Shown: positions 6,131-7,806 of the stretch, piece after piece
Numbering within the stretch: position 1 is the first letter of the stretch
How the letters are laid out: each line of letters starts with the position of its first letter
Assembly: GCA_900754775.1 (NCBI GenBank)
Contig: CAAEDZ010000244.1
Location: 1-7,806 of the forward strand
Length of the DNA stretch: 7,806 nt
Direction: 5' to 3'
DNA from: Clostridia bacterium
GTDB taxonomy: Bacteria > Bacillota_A > Clostridia > Christensenellales > Aristaeellaceae
Notes under the pieces: generated by a model
Seen by the model: only the letters and a program-made list of their open reading frames with translations
Databases searched by the model: none
Told to the model about the DNA's origin: nothing
Position numbers and translations under genes: made by a program

Positions 6131-6981
6131 GTGCAAAAACGCTCCGCGCCCGCAAGCGCCGCGACCCGCTCTCGGTCTTCCTGCGCGTCATCGTCTGGCT
6201 GGCGGCCATCATCACCGTGGGGGTGTTCGTGGCGCTGGTCGGCTATATCCTGATAAAAGGCGTGCCCAACCTCTCGCTGGATCTCTTCCAGCTCAAGTAC
6301 ACCTCGGACAACTGCTCGATGCTGCCGGCCATTTTCAACACCATCTTCATGACGCTTCTGTCGCTGGTGGTGGCGGTGCCGCTGGGCATCTTCTCGGCCA
6401 TTTATTTGACCGAGTACGCCCGGCGCGGCAACAAGCTGGTCAAGGTGGTGCGCCTGACCACGGAGACGTTGCAGGGCATCCCCTCCATCGTCTACGGCCT
6501 GTTTGGATACCTGTTCTTCCTCGTGCAGCTTCAGTGGGGCTACTCGCTGCTGGCGGGCGCGATGACGCTGGCGATCATGATTCTGCCGCTGATCATGCGC
6601 ACCACGGAGGAGGCCGTACTCTCCGTGCCGGACGGCTACCGCGAGGGCAGCTTCGCCCTCGGCGCGGGCCGGCTGCGCACCATTTTCCGCATCGTACTGC
6701 CCACGGCCATCCCCGGTATCTTGGCGGGCGTCATACTCGCCATTGGCCGCATCGTCGGCGAGACGGCGGCGCTCATCTACACCGCCGGCACCTACGCCCA
6801 GACCGCGGACAGCCTGTTTTCCCCGGTGCGCACGCTGTCGGTACACATGTATGTGCTTTCCAGCGAGGGGTTGCACATCGACCAGGCTTACGCCACGGCG
6901 GCGGTGCTGCTGATCGTGGTGGTCGGCATCAACGCCCTGTCGGCGGCCGTGGCCAAGAGCATTGTAAAGAGGAGAGGCTGA
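6127..6981 (+). CDS. pstA: Phosphate ABC transporter permease PstA
   Basis: A 284-residue membrane permease subunit, partner of PstC. The ATG overlaps the pstC stop (ATGA) and has GGAGGT 7 nt upstream, inside the end of pstC. After a basic N-terminus ([10 protein letters not shown]) there are hydrophobic segments at about residues 19-43, 67-94, 116-134, 139-158, 195-219 and 254-276. Conserved features are [12 protein letters not shown] (116-127), the EAA loop [17 protein letters not shown] (171-187) that docks to PstB, and [10 protein letters not shown] (207-216). Length is typical for the family. Only 1 bp separates it from pstB. Confidence 0.96.
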   Translation: MSAKTLRARKRRDPLSVFLRVIVWLAAIITVGVFVALVGYILIKGVPNLSLDLFQLKYTSDNCSMLPAIFNTIFMTLLSLVVAVPLGIFSAIYLTEYARRGNKLVKVVRLTTETLQGIPSIVYGLFGYLFFLVQLQWGYSLLAGAMTLAIMILPLIMRTTEEAVLSVPDGYREGSFALGAGRLRTIFRIVLPTAIPGILAGVILAIGRIVGETAALIYTAGTYAQTADSLFSPVRTLSVHMYVLSSEGLHIDQAYATAAVLLIVVVGINALSAAVAKSIVKRRG

Positions 6982-6982
6982 C

Positions 6983-7732
6983 ATGCTGAAATTTGATATA
7001 AAGAACCTCAATTTGCACTACGGTTCCTTCCACGCCCTCAAGGACGTCTCCCTCGGCGTGGAGCCCAACGCCATCACCGCCCTCATCGGCCCCTCGGGCT
7101 GCGGCAAAAGTACGCTGCTCAAAACGCTCAACCGCATGAATGATCTCATTGAGGGCATCAAAATAGAAGGATCTATCAAGCTCGACGGCGAAGAAATATA
7201 TGGGGGCATGGACGTCAACCTCCTGCGCAAGCGCGTGGGCATGGTCTTCCAGAAGCCCAACCCCTTCCCGATGAGCGTGTACGACAACATCGCCTTCGGC
7301 CCGCGCACGCACGGCATCCACGCCCGCGCGCGCCTCAACGACATCGTGGAAAAGTCCCTGCGCGGCGCGGCCATCTGGGACGAGGTGAAGGACCGCCTGA
7401 AAAAGAGCGCCCTCGGCCTCTCCGGCGGCCAGCAGCAGCGTTTGTGCATCGCCCGCGCGCTGGCGGTGGAGCCGGAAGTGCTTTTGATGGACGAGCCGAC
7501 TTCCGCCCTTGACCCCATCTCCACCTCGAAGATCGAGGAACTGGCGCTGGAACTCAAGGACAAGTACACCATCGTCATCGTCACCCACAACATGCAGCAG
7601 GCGGTGCGCATTTCCGACCGCACGGCGTTCTTCCTGCTGGGCGAGGCCGTGGAGGTCGGCGACACGCAGACGGTCTTCTCCACGCCGCGCGACAAGCGCA
7701 CCGAGGATTACATCACAGGGAGGTTCGGATAA
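6983..7732 (+). CDS. pstB: Phosphate ABC transporter ATP-binding protein PstB
   Basis: A 249-residue cytoplasmic ATPase that powers phosphate import through PstCA. Every ABC motif is present in order: Walker [10 protein letters not shown] (36-44), Q-loop Gln90 in [11 protein letters not shown], signature LSGGQQQR (146-153), Walker [14 protein letters not shown] (166-178, with Glu171 as catalytic base) and the switch His202 in VTHNMQQA. The stretch LNRMNDLI (49-56) and KPNPFP are typical of PstB rather than of other ABC importers. The ATG follows the pstA stop by 1 bp with GAGGAG 8 nt upstream. The end [10 protein letters not shown] is the standard PstB C-terminus, so the protein is complete. 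Confidence 0.98.
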   Translation: MLKFDIKNLNLHYGSFHALKDVSLGVEPNAITALIGPSGCGKSTLLKTLNRMNDLIEGIKIEGSIKLDGEEIYGGMDVNLLRKRVGMVFQKPNPFPMSVYDNIAFGPRTHGIHARARLNDIVEKSLRGAAIWDEVKDRLKKSALGLSGGQQQRLCIARALAVEPEVLLMDEPTSALDPISTSKIEELALELKDKYTIVIVTHNMQQAVRISDRTAFFLLGEAVEVGDTQTVFSTPRDKRTEDYITGRFG

Positions 7733-7806
7733 ATGCGCCCCCGTTTTGAAGAACAGCTCACCCGCCTCAACGCGGAACTGATCGACATGGGCACGCTCAT
7801 CGAGCA
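7733..7806 (+). CDS. phoU: PhoU, phosphate signalling regulator (partial, 5' end only)
   Basis: An ATG directly after the pstB stop codon, with GGGAGGT 8 nt upstream, opens a frame that runs off the right edge after 24 codons. The visible residues (MRPRFEEQLTRLNAELIDMG, then TLIE) match the usual PhoU N-terminus, the first helix of its two three-helix bundles. PhoU links the Pst transporter to the PhoR/PhoP (PhoB) two-component system and restrains it when phosphate is plentiful. Position at the end of pstSCAB is canonical and supports the call despite the short fragment. Confidence 0.88.
   Translation, partial: MRPRFEEQLTRLNAELIDMGTLIE

Noticed and set aside
5108..7011. Minus-strand open frames of about 330-340 codons opposite pstC and pstA, rich in His, Asp and Arg
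   Set aside because: Their composition is the mirror of hydrophobic codons in membrane proteins; no ribosome binding site or domain is evident and the sense genes are certain.
1..7806. Mobile elements, CRISPR arrays, tRNA or rRNA genes
   Set aside because: No repeat arrays, transposase motifs, terminal inverted repeats or tRNA-like cloverleaf sequences were seen; the window is fully explained by housekeeping operons.

Overview
This GC-rich window has the gene content and style of a chromosomal segment from a Bacillota/Clostridia-type bacterium. The indications are Shine-Dalgarno sequences of the GGAGG type before most genes, a sporulating-lineage-like DacF/PBP5 family D,D-carboxypeptidase, a MetA of the acetyl-CoA-using type paired with MetY, and a compact pstSCAB-phoU operon. 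The assignment is an inference from gene content; no rRNA or other taxonomic marker is present.

Left part (1-2898, minus strand): a methionine-biosynthesis operon. It reads from a near-consensus sigma-A promoter (TTGACA, 17 bp, TAAAAT; 2870-2898) through metY (O-acetylhomoserine sulfhydrylase), metA (homoserine O-acetyltransferase) and a third gene, an unrecognised secreted protein that overlaps the metA stop codon by ATGA and runs off the left edge. MetA carries Glu111, the residue linked to acetyl-CoA specificity, so its product is the substrate that MetY converts directly to homocysteine with sulfide.

Middle (2797-4123): a 205-bp divergent intergenic region, then on the plus strand a GTG-initiated D-alanyl-D-alanine carboxypeptidase of the PBP5/DacF family with signal peptide, SxxK/SGN/KTG motifs and an amphipathic C-terminal tail.

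Right part (4124-7806, plus strand): a high-affinity phosphate uptake operon, pstS-pstC-pstA-pstB-phoU (phoU cut by the right edge). The genes from pstC on are overlapping or 0-1 bp apart. A perfect 11-bp GC-rich hairpin separates pstS from pstC and probably helps set the higher level of the binding protein. The 193-bp region before pstS has an extended -10 element, a 10-bp palindrome and helical-turn-spaced TT-rich hexamers that could be PhoP sites.

Most notable observation: the phosphate-binding protein appears to be circularly permuted. The segment that is normally the C-terminal part of PstS (starting at the SREDGSGTR phosphate-binding loop) comes directly after the signal peptide, and the normal N-terminal part (GGSSSVTP to YTGAITDWSEL) is at the C terminus. 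The protein ends almost exactly where, in ordinary PstS, the polypeptide would continue into the SREDGSGTR segment.
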